64,000 bases of DNA from Arion vulgaris (GCA_020796225.1 CM036754.1:13903867-13967866); one strand, 5' to 3'. Shown: positions 56,301-62,829, counted from the first letter of the stretch. Made by a program: numbers and translations. The notes: generated by a model from the sequence alone, not told the origin.

Positions 56301-59300
56301 TCCCCATAGTCCCAAATAAAACGCCCATTACTGTCCCCAAAGTCCCAAATAAAACTCTCATTACTGTCCCCATAGTCCCAGATAAATCTCTCATTACTGT
56401 CCCCATAGTCCCAGATAAATCTATATTGAATGTTTTCATAGTTACAGATAGAATTGTAGATTCAGACTAAAGATGCACACTAAATTGTTATTGTTTTGTT
56501 TGTCTCTATGACTTTGAACCAGATCCTAGATGTTTCATTACCAGATGGGATGGAGAATAAACTAGTTCAACTCCTGGGAGAGCCTTGTATGGTATGTGCA
56601 AGTCAGAGAATTAGATTTAATATTTCTGAATTTTACACCTTCTATAGAGTTTCTTTGTAGCAGTGAGGTACAGTACTTGCCTCTCACTCTAACATATGTT
56701 ACGTACAAGATTGACATGGTAACGGAAATTTTGAGCAGCAGCTTCCAAGAAACAAAATCAGGAACAAATAGGGGTCTCTGTGGCTAAGTGGTTAAGCCTT
56801 TTGCCTTGTGAGTCGAAGGTCGTGGGTTCGAGTCCAGACCGCGCCATTCTGTTCACTAGTGCAGTTTTTTCCAGAGACCCTTAGGATTGTTGCAGGAGCT
56901 ACGGAGTTCGTGCTTTGCGCAATACTCTCAGCAGGTGGCGTGCCATTTCTGCACAGAGGGATTGAGCCATATGGGGTAAAACCCGGTGCAATGAAGTCAA
57001 TCCTTCGGCTTTTAAACCCTTTTAAGAAACAAAATCAGAAATGTGTGTATTAGATATACAAATTGTTTATGTTGATATTTCAATTATTCTTGTTGATACT
57101 TCAAACATTCCTGTTGATTTGTTGATAATTCAATTATTGTGGTTGCACATACACTATCAGAATGATCTTGTTGATTATACATCTATCTTTGCATGAACTT
57201 TTGTTTTGTAATGTCATTGGCCTCTTTGTCTCAGGACACAATAGGTCTTGGGTCACGTAGTATGTTCTGTGCTGAATCACATTTCTTGTGGCTGTAATGG
57301 CCTATTCTAGAATGACACTCCTTGCCACAGTTGCTGCAGGTAAAACTGGAGACTGGAGTTGATACATCGGATTTTCTCTTCTCTGCTCTCTTTTGCCTCC
57401 ACATGTAATAATGACTACAATATCAATGTACATTTTGTCACACACATGAGTTTGTATTGATTGTTATCATTCTCTGACTTATACGACCAGGATCTCCTTC
57501 ATGATTTGTTGATTTACCCAAGCGGGACACGGGTCAGAGATAAACTAGGACATGGGGAGGCTGATTACAAATCTGTTCCAGAGTTTTTGCCACGTCTTTT
57601 GTTGATTCTTTTTACTTTCCTGGCAGGGAAAGTAGATGACAGCCAGCAGGTGAGTAGGTCACAATCAACTGTCTTGTGGAAACCATTACTGCTAATTATT
57701 TATTACTAACCTGTCATATTCTCACCTGCAGAAGTGTACTATTTATGTATGATGTCTTTGTGACACATTCACCTGGGAGAGGCAAAAGTGTATCCTACAC
57801 TCACCTGTGAGAGAGTTTATTCTACACTCACCTGTGAGACATTTTATCCTACACTTACCTGTGAGACAGTTTATCCTACACTCACCTGTGAGACAGTTTA
57901 TCCTACACTCACCTGTGAGACAGTTTATCCTACACTCACCTGTGAGACAGTTTATCCTACACTTACCTGTGAGACAGTTTATCCTACACTTACCTGTGAG
58001 AGAGTTTATCCTACACTCACCTGGGAGTTTATCCTACACTCACCTGTGAGAGAGTTTATCCTACACTCACCTGTGAGAGAGTTTATCCTACACTTACCTG
58101 TGAGTTTATCCCACACTCACCTGTAAGAGATTTTATCCTACACTCACCTGTGAAAGTTTTCAAAGAGTTTATTCTATATTTACCTGCATTATAATCTTTA
58201 GTGAAAGTGCTATATGTGGATGAGTGTCAACTCTTTTCTCTGTCACCTGTCTCACCTGTCTCACAGACACATGTAAGAGAATAAATCACATGCCCACTTG
58301 TCTTACACACACCTGTCTTATACACACCTGTCTACCACACACCTGTAATCATGTGTTATGTGGATAAGCACTGTCTGTCTCTTACATAACCTGTTTTATA
58401 GATATTTATTTGATAACTTGTGCAAAATGTACCTGTGAAATAATTCTTCCAATTCTCACCTGTCTTACAGATACCTGTAAAAGAGATCCTATGTAACCTG
58501 GATAATTACAGCTCTGTATTCCATCCCGTCATGTTACTTCACAAACAGGTATGTTCTACTGCCAGTCAGATTTTCCTCTCTGACTTTGTCCATCTATCCA
58601 TCTCTCTAATCTAATTTTTATTTCTTACCTTCCTTCACAGTCTGCGTTCTGAAGAATTCTATGTGTTAGTGTGACGTTGTTGTCATGTGCCATATGTTGT
58701 CATCTGTTGTCATCATCTGTTGTCATCATCTGTATGCCATTGTTGTACTGTCTGTCATTTGATGTATATGATAAGCATAACCATTGTTAGTGGTAAGTAA
58801 AAAAAAAAGTCAAGGAACCCTGTCATACCTCGTGATATATGGCAATACAGTGTTAGGCCTCTATTTTTCATTGTCCGTCGGCACACGATGGGTGATGTGG
58901 TCAGCATCACGCCGGCCGCCTTTACTTTCCCAGAGCATGTTTGGTACCCACTTGAGGCTGGGTCGACCTGAGAGCCGTCGCGGTCGGGAAAAATTCCACG
59001 CACACTGCGAGAGTTGAACCCAGACCACCAGCCTTGCGAAGCGAGTTCACTAACAACTACACTACGCGCTCTCTATTGTTAGTGGTACTTGTAGTTTAAT
59101 TGATATTGTAACTACCATTGTCTTATTCAATAAATATTCACCACTCACCTGTAACTTGTAGATACTTCATCTGTGTACACAAGCTGCTGACCTGCAAGTT
59201 GGCCTTGAAACAACTCCAGATTTGGATGCATGGTAAGCATAGTTACCTGGTCTCACATCCAGGTATGTCATTTTAATTCTAGTCTATTTGCCAGGGTCAC

Positions 59301-62300
59301 CTGTTCCTGTATGCACATATTTGTTTTATCAGATCAAGTGCCATCTTAACATCGAATGTCAGTGGTATTGCATCAGCTATACTATCTAACTCTTGCCTGG
59401 ATCTGATCATATCAAATGTCAGTAGTATTGCATCAGCCATACTATCTAACTCTTGCCTGGATCTGATCATATCAAATGTCAGTAGTATGGCATCAGCTAT
59501 ACTATCTAACTCTTGCCTGGTTCTGATCACATCAAATGTCAGTAGTATTGCATCAGCTATACTATCTAACACTTGCCTGGATCTGATCATATCAAATGTC
59601 AGTAGTATGGCATCAGCCTTACTATCTAACTCTTGCCTGGATCTGATCATATCAAATGTCAGTAGTATGGCATCAGCTATAGTATCTAACTCTTGCCTGG
59701 ATCTGATCACATCAAATATCAGTGTCACATTCCAGCATAACAGAACAAGTCATCATATTTCGCTTACATACAGGACACTGCAGGCTCAACTTTTTCTTTG
59801 AACGCACCATATCGACCACTTGTTAAACCACTGTTTCTGACTTGTATGTAATCTGAGCCTAAGAGTAATTGTATGCTGTGCCTACAAGTAGGCCAGCACA
59901 TCTGATTTCTGCGATGCTTTTTATGTACTAAGGTAGCTTCCCTAGGCCTCTACCTCAGTCACCTCTTATGGCATGCCTTGTAGGTCGCAGTCTTACAATT
60001 CTTTGCTCCCATTGCAAGTCAGGGCAACATATGGGCGGCAGACTCAACAAACACTTACATAGACTAGAAATAGGTAAAACAGCTCTGCCAGTGTCAACAG
60101 GCGTAACAGACACTGGAGCATGTTCTGCAAGACTGCCCTATTCTCAGTGAGCAGAGAAGCAACATGTAACCACACCCAGTCAACCCGAAAACTAAGCTAT
60201 GGAGACCATTACAGACCTGAAGCTGACTGCCCAGTTGTGGTCAACAGTGGATTAGACACATGACCAGAGATTCCTACAGAAGAAGAGTTTCACGTTCAAT
60301 GTTGCTTCTCCAAAACTTGGCTTCTTGTCTTGATGGCTAAGATTCCATTATTTGTCTGTTTCATGTGGAGATGGGCCTTGATCTGATATAATCTAGATCA
60401 GAGATAACAAATTGTTGATAATCTGTTACAGGCAATCTTTGATGGGAAGTTTGTAACTTAATCTGTTACAGTCAATCTTTGATGTGAAGTTTGTTACTTA
60501 ATTTGTTACAGTCAATCTTTGATGTGAAGTTTGTTACTTAATCTGTTACAGTCAATCTTTGATGTGAAGTTTGTAATTTAATCTGTTACAGGCAATCTTT
60601 GATGGGAAATTTGTAACTTAATCTGTTACAGTCAATCTTTGATGTGAAGTTTGTAACTTAATTTGTTACATTCAATCTTTGATGTGAAGTTTGTTACTTA
60701 ATTTGTTACATTCAATCTTTGATGTGAAGTTTGTTACTTAATTTGTTACATTCAATCTTTGATGTGAAGTTTGTTACTTAATCCAATTCTCATTCAAGCT
60801 GTACACTGTTGACAAGTCAGATTTAATACAAGATATTCTCTTGTTTTTCTTTAGTCAATTCAAACAGATTTTGGTTAGTTCATCTCTCAGCACAGTAAGT
60901 GTACACACACATACAGTAATCTCTCAGTTCAGTAAGTGTACACACACACACATACAGTAATCTCTCAGCTCAGTAAGTGTACACACACATACAGTAACAT
61001 CTCAGCACAGTGAGTGTACACACACATACAGTAACATCTCGGCACAGTAAGTGTACACACACATACAGTAATCTCTCAGCACAGTAAGTGTACACACACA
61101 TACAGTAATCTCTCAGTTCAGTAAGTGTACACACACATACAGTAATCTCTCAGTTCAGTAAGTGTACACACACATACAGTAATCTCTCAGTTCAGTAAGT
61201 GTACACACACATACAGTAACATCTCAGCACAGTAAGTGTACACACACACGTACAGTAACATCTCGGCACAGTAAGTGTACACACACATAAATTTTTTTCT
61301 ATCTTTTTTTCTTTCTTTTTTTCTTTCTTTTTAATTTTTTTTTCTTTTTTTTTTTTTCTTTCGTCGCTTTCAACTCAGACGAAGTTTCATCTCTGAAACT
61401 GAGTTTTGCGTGAAAATCCGTTTTCCAATTTCTTACAATGGCAGCAGCGTGCACATTGTAAATTACTTTACACTGGCAGCCGTGTGCTCAATGTACTCGT
61501 AATTAGTATTCCCTCACCATACAGGCAGATTTTCTCCGACTTCAGAGGTACTCACGTTATCGTCCTGAGTAAGACCAGGGACTCGAACAAATGCCTTACA
61601 GTAGGTTCGAACCCGAGCTATGAGGCGTCTCACAGTTAGCAAGCAGGCCGAGCTACTATCAACTACTCTAGGCAGTCCCCCACACACATACAGTAACATC
61701 TGAGCACAGTAAGTGTACACATACATACAGTAATCTCTCAGTTCAGTAAGTGTACACACACATACAGTAATCTCTCAATTCAGTAAGTGTACACACACAT
61801 ACAGTAATCTCTCAGTTCAGTAAGTGTACACACACATACAGTAACCTCTTGACACAGTAAGTGTACACATACATACAGTAACATCTCGGCACAGTAAGTG
61901 TACACACACATACAGTAACCTCTCAGTTCAGTAAATGTAAAGGAAATATTGAAATCTGGAGAGCTAACAGGTCATAATCTTAAAAATGCTTGTTTTCAAT
62001 ACTAGGCAATGGGACTTGAAAGATATAAAAGTTGTGGTTCAATTTCAGTGTTTTCTGATTGTTTTTTTCTTTTCTGGAAGCCCCCAAATTTATGTTTTCT
62101 GTCACCTTATTCACCATATACTTTGACCTTTGGTGTTTCTTCTTAATACTCTTTACTCAGCTACCATTTCTTGTTTACTAAAACCTACTAGCTGCATTAG
62201 CTATTTTTTCTTCTTCTCAGGAGTTCTGTGGATGGGTACGATATGTTTCTCTTGAATAACAAAATATATGATGGAATTCAAGAAATATTGGTTCATGTCT

Positions 62301-62367
62301 TGGAGATAACTGTTTCCTGCAGACATGGAATATCTTGTGTGACAGAGTTGGAACAGATCAAACAAAG
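35031..62367 (+). CDS. ERMARD: ERMARD, ER membrane-associated RNA degradation protein (14 exons, 3' end not in window)
   Basis: Fourteen exons, all with GT-AG introns and consistent phases, give about 551 residues. They follow the vertebrate ERMARD (C6orf70) sequence in order as I recall it: LSPKVRHLLCEVGL, LLLCSGLERALG, CPRMFKDLLSTQELG, NIRNVSWHGF, VVVNNCPDRLVTAE, RLYTTFEE, LVQLLGEPC, RVRDKLGHGE and so on. RNVSWH (231-236) and RDKLGH (416-421) are two HEPN-type Rx4H motifs, the basis for the family's predicted RNase role. Human ERMARD has 678 residues, is ER-anchored through C-terminal membrane segments, and is linked to periventricular nodular heterotopia. Those C-terminal segments are not found before 64000. 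No stops or frameshifts occur in the joined exons, so the gene looks intact. Introns total about 25.7 kb, crowded with minisatellites. Confidence 0.93.
35640..36180 (-). mobile_element. LINE-R fragment: RNase H domain, minus strand
   Basis: From 36180 leftwards the minus strand encodes VIIYTDGSVIRYVQSSWAF, the first RNase H strand with its catalytic Asp, followed by frame-broken sequence with KISFIFVPGHVSV and NERADRLAGMAAV. It lies in ERMARD intron 1. Confidence 0.82.
36181..36745 (+). mobile_element. LINE-R fragment: RNase H and C-terminus, plus strand
   Basis: Plus-strand frames contain MEITAASRALSWVAEQQV, IIISDSMNMLQLIESG, LYTPGHAGVRG, then after a frameshift ERADSLANSAP, LGVKFGHARQCRLRGRERRY and VSKWTLGWLLQRRTEHEW. 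It ends in GCATAACATAACA, the family's tail. Head-to-head with the preceding fragment. Confidence 0.88.
36746..37869. other. ERMARD intron 1, no feature recognised
   Basis: Unique-looking AT-rich sequence. A B-box-like GTGGTTCAAATTC at about 37800 resembles remnants at 15890 and 62030. Confidence 0.4.
37870..38025 (-). mobile_element. LINE tail fragment
   Basis: The minus strand encodes ELRSNMWPHPVDLKTKLWGN and LTDLKLSAQFVVHSKLSA, the end of the RNase H-type LINE protein. It stops about 200 bp before ERMARD exon 2. Confidence 0.8.
38234..38385 (+). CDS. ERMARD: ERMARD exon 2
   Basis: The acceptor is TTCTAG (38231-38233), phase 1. It encodes STELSMEEYYIRSVAAIAGT and a tail DYFVWTKNPE, equivalent to human LDYWGSVRLLGPVCE and WFQWTSFPE. 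Donor GTGATT, phase 0. Confidence 0.88.
38386..39624. other. ERMARD intron 2, left part; one repeat at 38636-38775
   Basis: 38636-38775 starts TTCTTCTTCTTCTGTGTTCG and contains GCTTCTGACTGATTTTTGCA, a word also present at 62888 beside a LINE end. The rest is AT-rich with no feature. Confidence 0.4.
39625..41195. repeat. Degenerate minisatellite in ERMARD intron 2
   Basis: About 1.3 kb of related short units built from CTCTAACCACTTGAC, CACTCTATCACTCTAACTAC and TTGACCACTTCACTG. Order and length vary. The right part (from 40500) is more regular. SINE-B splits it at 40150-40400. Confidence 0.9.
40150..40400 (+). mobile_element. SINE-B inserted in the intron 2 array
   Basis: Full-length copy: GTCTCTGTGGCTGAGTGGTT (A box), GGTTCGAATCC (B box), GCAATACTCTCGGCAGGTGA, and an end on CTTCGGCTTTAACCC. 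AACCCCTTAG before and AACCCCTTGG after suggest a target duplication. Confidence 0.9.
41221..41325 (+). CDS. ERMARD: ERMARD exon 3
   Basis: Acceptor ATCTTCAG, directly after the large intron 2 array. Encodes LFQECFQLLTNK and LSLLLLCSGLERALGAS. Donor GTATAA, phase 0. Confidence 0.87.
41676..41765 (+). CDS. ERMARD: ERMARD exon 4
   Basis: Acceptor TGTTTCAG, donor GTGAGT, phase 0 on both sides, 30 codons: LYLLRGQQCPRMFKDLLSTQ, then ELGDILGYDA. Confidence 0.92.
41825..41931 (+). mobile_element. SINE-B, left half, interrupted by LINE-R
   Basis: Head and first body part: GGTCTCTGTGGTTAAACACT, GGTTGGAATCCAAACTGG, TTCACAAGTGCATTTTCCCC. The right half resumes at 42712. Confidence 0.85.
41932..42699 (-). 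mobile_element. LINE-R copy inserted into SINE-B, 12-bp TSD
   Basis: The minus strand encodes the RNase H region (VAEQQVTHTIIISDSMNML, LYTPGHAGVQG) and the C-terminal LGVKFGHARQCSLRGRERKY and VSKCTLGWLLQRRTEHAW, with frameshifts. Flanked by AGAAACCCCTAG (41920-41931) and AGAGACCCCTAG (42700-42711), one mismatch. 5'-truncated. Confidence 0.87.
42712..42850 (+). mobile_element. SINE-B, right half
   Basis: GATTGTTACAGGAGTTACAG, GCAATACTCTCGGCAGGCGG, TATATGGGGTTGAACTC and TGCAATGAAGTCAATTC complete the copy begun at 41825. Confidence 0.85.
43068..43177 (-). mobile_element. SINE-A, 5'-truncated, with 10-bp TSD
   Basis: Only the 110 bp next to the (GAA)n end are present. Flanked by GGCAGTTCAT at 43058-43067 and 43178-43187. 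Loss of the opposite end identifies the (GAA)n end as 3' and shows LINE-style insertion. Confidence 0.88.
43279..43376 (+). CDS. ERMARD: ERMARD exon 5, first HEPN-type motif
   Basis: Acceptor CTGTTTCAG. Encodes IKVLQLVIGPPMSMN, IRNVSWHGFLSENELPR. The Arg and His of RNVSWH are codons 43327-43329 and 43342-43344. Donor GTTTGT, phase 2. Confidence 0.93.
43600..43766. mobile_element. hAT-type MITE, CAGTGGCGGC family
   Basis: 167 bp, with the perfect inverted ends CAGTGGCGGCTCGT and ACGAGCCGCCACTG. Flanks CCTACGGG and CTTACTGG agree at 6 of 8 bases. Sister copy at 11789-11924. Confidence 0.88.
43780..44050. repeat. 51-bp minisatellite in ERMARD intron 5
   Basis: About 5.5 copies containing GTAATGTGTAGGGGCTGTGA and GTAATATGTAGTGGTTA. 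A 17-residue period makes an open frame that is not a gene. Confidence 0.95.
44077..44285 (-). mobile_element. SINE-B splitting a minisatellite
   Basis: Reverse complement of the SINE-B body and part of its head, from TGACTTCATTGCACAGG to CAAAATTTTTGCCACAGAC. Related tandem units lie on both sides. Confidence 0.85.
44289..44460. repeat. Minisatellite of about 26 bp in ERMARD intron 5
   Basis: About six copies with GTAATGTATAGTGGTTGTGA GGTTGCT; units resemble half of the 51-bp unit at 43780, so both probably belong to one older array. It ends about 30 bp before exon 6. Confidence 0.88.
44491..44624 (+). CDS. ERMARD: ERMARD exon 6
   Basis: Acceptor GTTGTCCAG, donor GTGAGA, phases 2 and 1. Begins YIFFLLLVTASLGKWLEK, a hydrophobic helix aligned with human MMILLTAGLGQLL. 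Confidence 0.9.
44630..46065. other. ERMARD intron 6, no feature recognised
   Basis: Unique-looking sequence of about 1.4 kb. No supported gene, SINE or array. Confidence 0.4.
46066..46189 (+). CDS. ERMARD: ERMARD exon 7
   Basis: Acceptor CTGTTACAG, donor GTAAGG, phases 1 and 2. Encodes LRELSGSDITSLELFISKSW and a tail FKSAVAHYQHH. Less conserved than its neighbours; placement rests on phase and splice sites. Confidence 0.82.
46250..46513. repeat. 59-bp tandem repeat reaching the exon 8 acceptor
   Basis: About 4.5 copies at 59-bp spacing (TCATACAAGAG at 46251, 46310, 46369). The last partial copy reads CATACAAGAGTATTGCTG and then TTTCTTGCAG, the acceptor itself. It fills most of the 324-bp intron 7. 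Confidence 0.93.
46514..46616 (+). CDS. ERMARD: ERMARD exon 8
   Basis: Acceptor TTTCTTGCAG, donor GTAAGA, phases 2 and 0. Encodes FGSCVVLLLPLLEHALRKMF and VVVNNCPDRLVTAE, strongly matching human. Tandem arrays overlap both its splice sites. Confidence 0.95.
46584..46703. repeat. 40-bp repeat made of the exon 8 3' end
   Basis: Three copies of 40 bp containing AATTGTCCAGACAGACTGGT. Copy one is the end of exon 8 plus its donor (CTGAGGTAAGAC). Copies two and three, in the intron, read CTGACATCAGAC and CTGATGTCAGAC and so lack the donor. Confidence 0.95.
47395..47725 (+). mobile_element. LINE tail with terminal segment in three copies
   Basis: Encodes a decayed HPVDLKTKF-type end, then about 80 bp (CTGACTGCCCAGTTTGTGGT, CCACAATAAACTAAGCGC, CAGAGATCGCTGAAGA) three times in tandem. 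Located in ERMARD intron 8. Confidence 0.78.
47893..48452. repeat. 25-bp AT-rich minisatellite in ERMARD intron 8
   Basis: About 22 copies of a unit with TTATATAATAATGTTTGGTT and either TACTA, TGCTA, GACTA or GATTA. It is extremely AT-rich. Confidence 0.96.
48627..48656 (+). CDS. ERMARD: ERMARD exon 9, 30-nt microexon
   Basis: Acceptor CAATCTACAG, donor GTACAT, phase 0. Encodes only ATRLYTTFEE, equal to human STALYTTFDE. Confidence 0.93.
48657..49489. other. Unassigned block in ERMARD intron 9
   Basis: 48790-49475 is less AT-rich than the surroundings and holds several adjacent short open frames (71-79 residues), for example CVNRAFVVCIQKMAGSGYGT. I recognise no domain. It could be an unlisted repeat or UTR-like sequence from a mobile element. 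Confidence 0.35.
49490..49650 (+). repeat. Dispersed repeat shared with 59835-59985
   Basis: GCAGAAATCAGATGTGCTGG, TACCTGTAGGCGCATA and ATCGCTCTTAGGCTCA recur in reverse complement at 59835-59985, and partly at 43575-43600. Probably the start of a LINE or SINE family. Confidence 0.6.
49925..50492 (+). mobile_element. LINE fragment: RT thumb and C-terminus, open frame
   Basis: The plus strand reads ISGGTDEDINARIRKARQAF and continues in frame with [59 protein letters not shown] and ARDREEWRTTVEALCSTR to a stop. No internal stop occurs in about 180 codons. The RT palm is missing, so it is a 5'-truncated copy. Related to 4690-5250. Confidence 0.92.
50570..51480 (+). mobile_element. LINE fragment, decayed
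   Basis: Frame-broken remains of the RT core and C-terminus: VRQSCICCLPCLFIIYAENF (motif B region), MYGCETWTFNKIVKK, CYRRVLLISW, LKYFGHIKKYEGLERTI. Closest in the window to 3685-4345. Many stops. Confidence 0.78.
51678..51925 (+). mobile_element. SINE-B abutting the 33-bp array
   Basis: Diverged full-length copy: ATCTCTGTGGTTAAGCC, GGGTTCAAATCCAGACC, GACCCCTAGGATTGTTGCAG, ATGGGGTAAAACCTGGTGCA. Its left flank AATAAATCTCTCAT matches the array unit that begins right after it. Confidence 0.85.
51926..56430. repeat. 33-bp minisatellite, about 4.5 kb, in ERMARD intron 9
   Basis: About 135 copies of a 33-bp unit: CATTACTGTCCCCATAGTCC followed by CAGATAAATCTCT. Main variants are CCAAAG for CCATAG, CACTACTG for CATTACTG, and AAATAAAACTCT for AGATAAATCTCT. 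In the right third these alternate in a three-unit order. Since 33 is 11 codons, both strands stay open for hundreds of codons; these are not genes. Clusters of one- to four-base losses occur at 52840-53230 and 54060-54900. Confidence 0.98.
56523..56591 (+). CDS. ERMARD: ERMARD exon 10
   Basis: Acceptor TTTGAACCAG, donor GTATGT, phase 0. Encodes ILDVSLPDGMENKLVQLLGE and PCM. It follows the 33-bp array by about 90 bp. Confidence 0.92.
56762..57023 (+). mobile_element. SINE-B, young copy with perfect 15-bp TSD
   Basis: 262 bp. A box GTCTCTGTGGCTAAGTGGTT, B box GGGTTCGAGTCC, full body. Flanked by identical AAGAAACAAAATCAG at 56747-56761 and 57024-57038. Confidence 0.95.
57491..57649 (+). CDS. 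ERMARD: ERMARD exon 11, second HEPN-type motif
   Basis: Acceptor ATACGACCAG, donor GTGAGT, phase 0, 53 codons. Contains RVRDKLGHGEADY (Arg codon 57536-57538, His 57551-57553), then LPRLLLILFTFLAGKVDD. Confidence 0.95.
57780..58160. repeat. 27-bp minisatellite in ERMARD intron 11
   Basis: About 13 copies of a unit with TATCCTACACTCACCTGTGA and GACAGTT. The CTCACCTGTGAG core is palindromic and carries a GTGAG donor-like word on each strand. Confidence 0.95.
58471..58548 (+). CDS. ERMARD: ERMARD exon 12
   Basis: Acceptor TGTCTTACAG, donor GTATGT, phase 0. Encodes IPVKEILCNLDNYSSVFHPV and MLLHKQ, matching human YSSRCHPVFQLKKQ. Confidence 0.92.
58797..59078 (-). mobile_element. SINE-F, tRNA-derived
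   Basis: The reverse complement begins GAGAGCGCGTAGTGTAGTTG, with GGTCTGGGTTCAACTC as B box, and ends near TTTTTTTTTACTTACC. Located in ERMARD intron 12, only about 80 bp before exon 13. TTAGTGGTA at 58788-58796 and TTAGTGGTA at 59079-59087 look like its target duplication. Confidence 0.8.
59162..59232 (+). CDS. ERMARD: ERMARD exon 13
   Basis: Acceptor AACTTGTAG, donor GTAAGC, phases 0 and 2. Encodes ILHLCTQAADLQVGLETTPD and LDA. Weakly conserved; supported by phase and position. Confidence 0.78.
59320..59725. repeat. 60-bp tandem repeat in ERMARD intron 13
   Basis: About 6.5 copies at exact 60-bp spacing with CTGATCATATCAAATGTCAG and GCATCAGCTATACTATCTAA. Open on both strands through its length of 20 codons; not a gene. 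Confidence 0.96.
59835..60290 (+). mobile_element. LINE tail with RNase H-type C-terminal motif
   Basis: 59990-60150 encodes GQHMGGRLNKHLHRLEIGKT and decayed cysteine-rich sequence of the 'C-x-C...EH-L-x-CP' type, then the ELRSNM...HPV-like segment and CAGAGATTCCTACAGAAGAA. The first 150 bp are the dispersed repeat in common with 49490-49650, reversed. Confidence 0.75.
60421..60785. repeat. 40-bp minisatellite in ERMARD intron 13
   Basis: Nine copies at 40-bp spacing with AATCTGTTACAGTCAATCTT and TGATGTGAAGTTTGT. Each unit contains TGTTACAG, an acceptor-like word. Confidence 0.95.
60881..61289. repeat. 37-bp minisatellite with GTAAGT in each unit, part 1
   Basis: About eleven copies with TCTCAGTTCAGTAAGTGTAC and ACACACATACAGTAA. 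GTAAGT is the ideal donor +1 to +6 sequence. Confidence 0.95.
61290..61680 (-). mobile_element. SINE-G, tRNA-derived, inserted in the 37-bp array
   Basis: The reverse complement begins GGGGACTGCCTAGAGTAG, has a GGGTTCGAACC B box, and ends in a long A-rich tail (61290-61365 as T on the plus strand). Flanked by CACACACATA at 61280-61289 and 61681-61690. Confidence 0.88.
61681..61940. repeat. 37-bp minisatellite with GTAAGT, part 2
   Basis: About seven further copies of the unit described at 60881. The last has GTAAATGT. Confidence 0.94.
61941..62220. other. End of ERMARD intron 13
   Basis: Pyrimidine-rich towards the exon 14 acceptor. A B-box-like GTGGTTCAATTTC lies at about 62033. Confidence 0.45.
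62221..62367 (+). CDS. ERMARD: ERMARD exon 14, last exon in the window
   Basis: Acceptor TTCTTCTCAG; it begins with one base that completes a Trp codon with exon 13. Encodes SSVDGYDMFLLNNKIYDGIQ, EILVHVLEI and CVTELEQIKQ, aligned with human CPRIVLEVLVVLRSI...SELRHRQ. Donor GTGTGT, phase 2. The next exon was not found. Confidence 0.87.
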
Positions 62368-62700
62368 GTGTGTTCTATAAGCTGTTGTTCTGTTGTGTCT
62401 GTATTTGTTAAATATCAAGTACATGTATTTGTGTTTTGTGTACATTTGTGTACACCAAGTACACCATTTGTGTACACTATGTGTGTTTCTGTGTTCTATC
62501 TGTTTGTTTGTCTGTTTATTCACTTGGAACAGATCAAACTCAGGTGTGTAGAATGTGGGGTTATGTTGTGTGTATGTTTGTTAGTCACATATCAAATATT
62601 GGTATGTACCAATATGTGGTTCTTCTATATGTATGTCTATATGTTTGTCTGTCTTTCTATCTGTCTTCAACTTGGACAGAATAGGAAAGAATGAAATGCA
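62345..62700. repeat. Imperfect duplication of the exon 14 3' end and donor
   Basis: GTTGGAACAGATCAAACAAA with donor GGTGTGTT (62347-62372) recurs as CTTGGAACAGATCAAACTCA with GGTGTGTA at 62524-62551. A third, weak copy is near 62670. Period about 175 bp. Confidence 0.7.
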
Positions 62701-62829
62701 GATATGTTCTATGTTTGTTTCAGTTGTCTGTCATAATCTGTGAACACATGTATGTACTATGTCTGTTCTGTTTAATGTCTATCCACCTGTCACCATATGA
62801 GTCTGAAGTACGGCTAATGTATGTGTAAT

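Noticed and set aside
51825..56470. Very long open frames on both strands (up to about 480 codons) with an 11-residue period
   Set aside because: They follow only from a 33-bp unit without stops. No start context, splice sites or non-repetitive part; the array lies in an ERMARD intron.
60855..60894. Candidate 40-nt ERMARD exon with good acceptor and GTAAGT donor
   Set aside because: It breaks the phase between exon 13 and exon 14, while the direct join is in phase and conserves a Trp. Its donor is one of many array copies.
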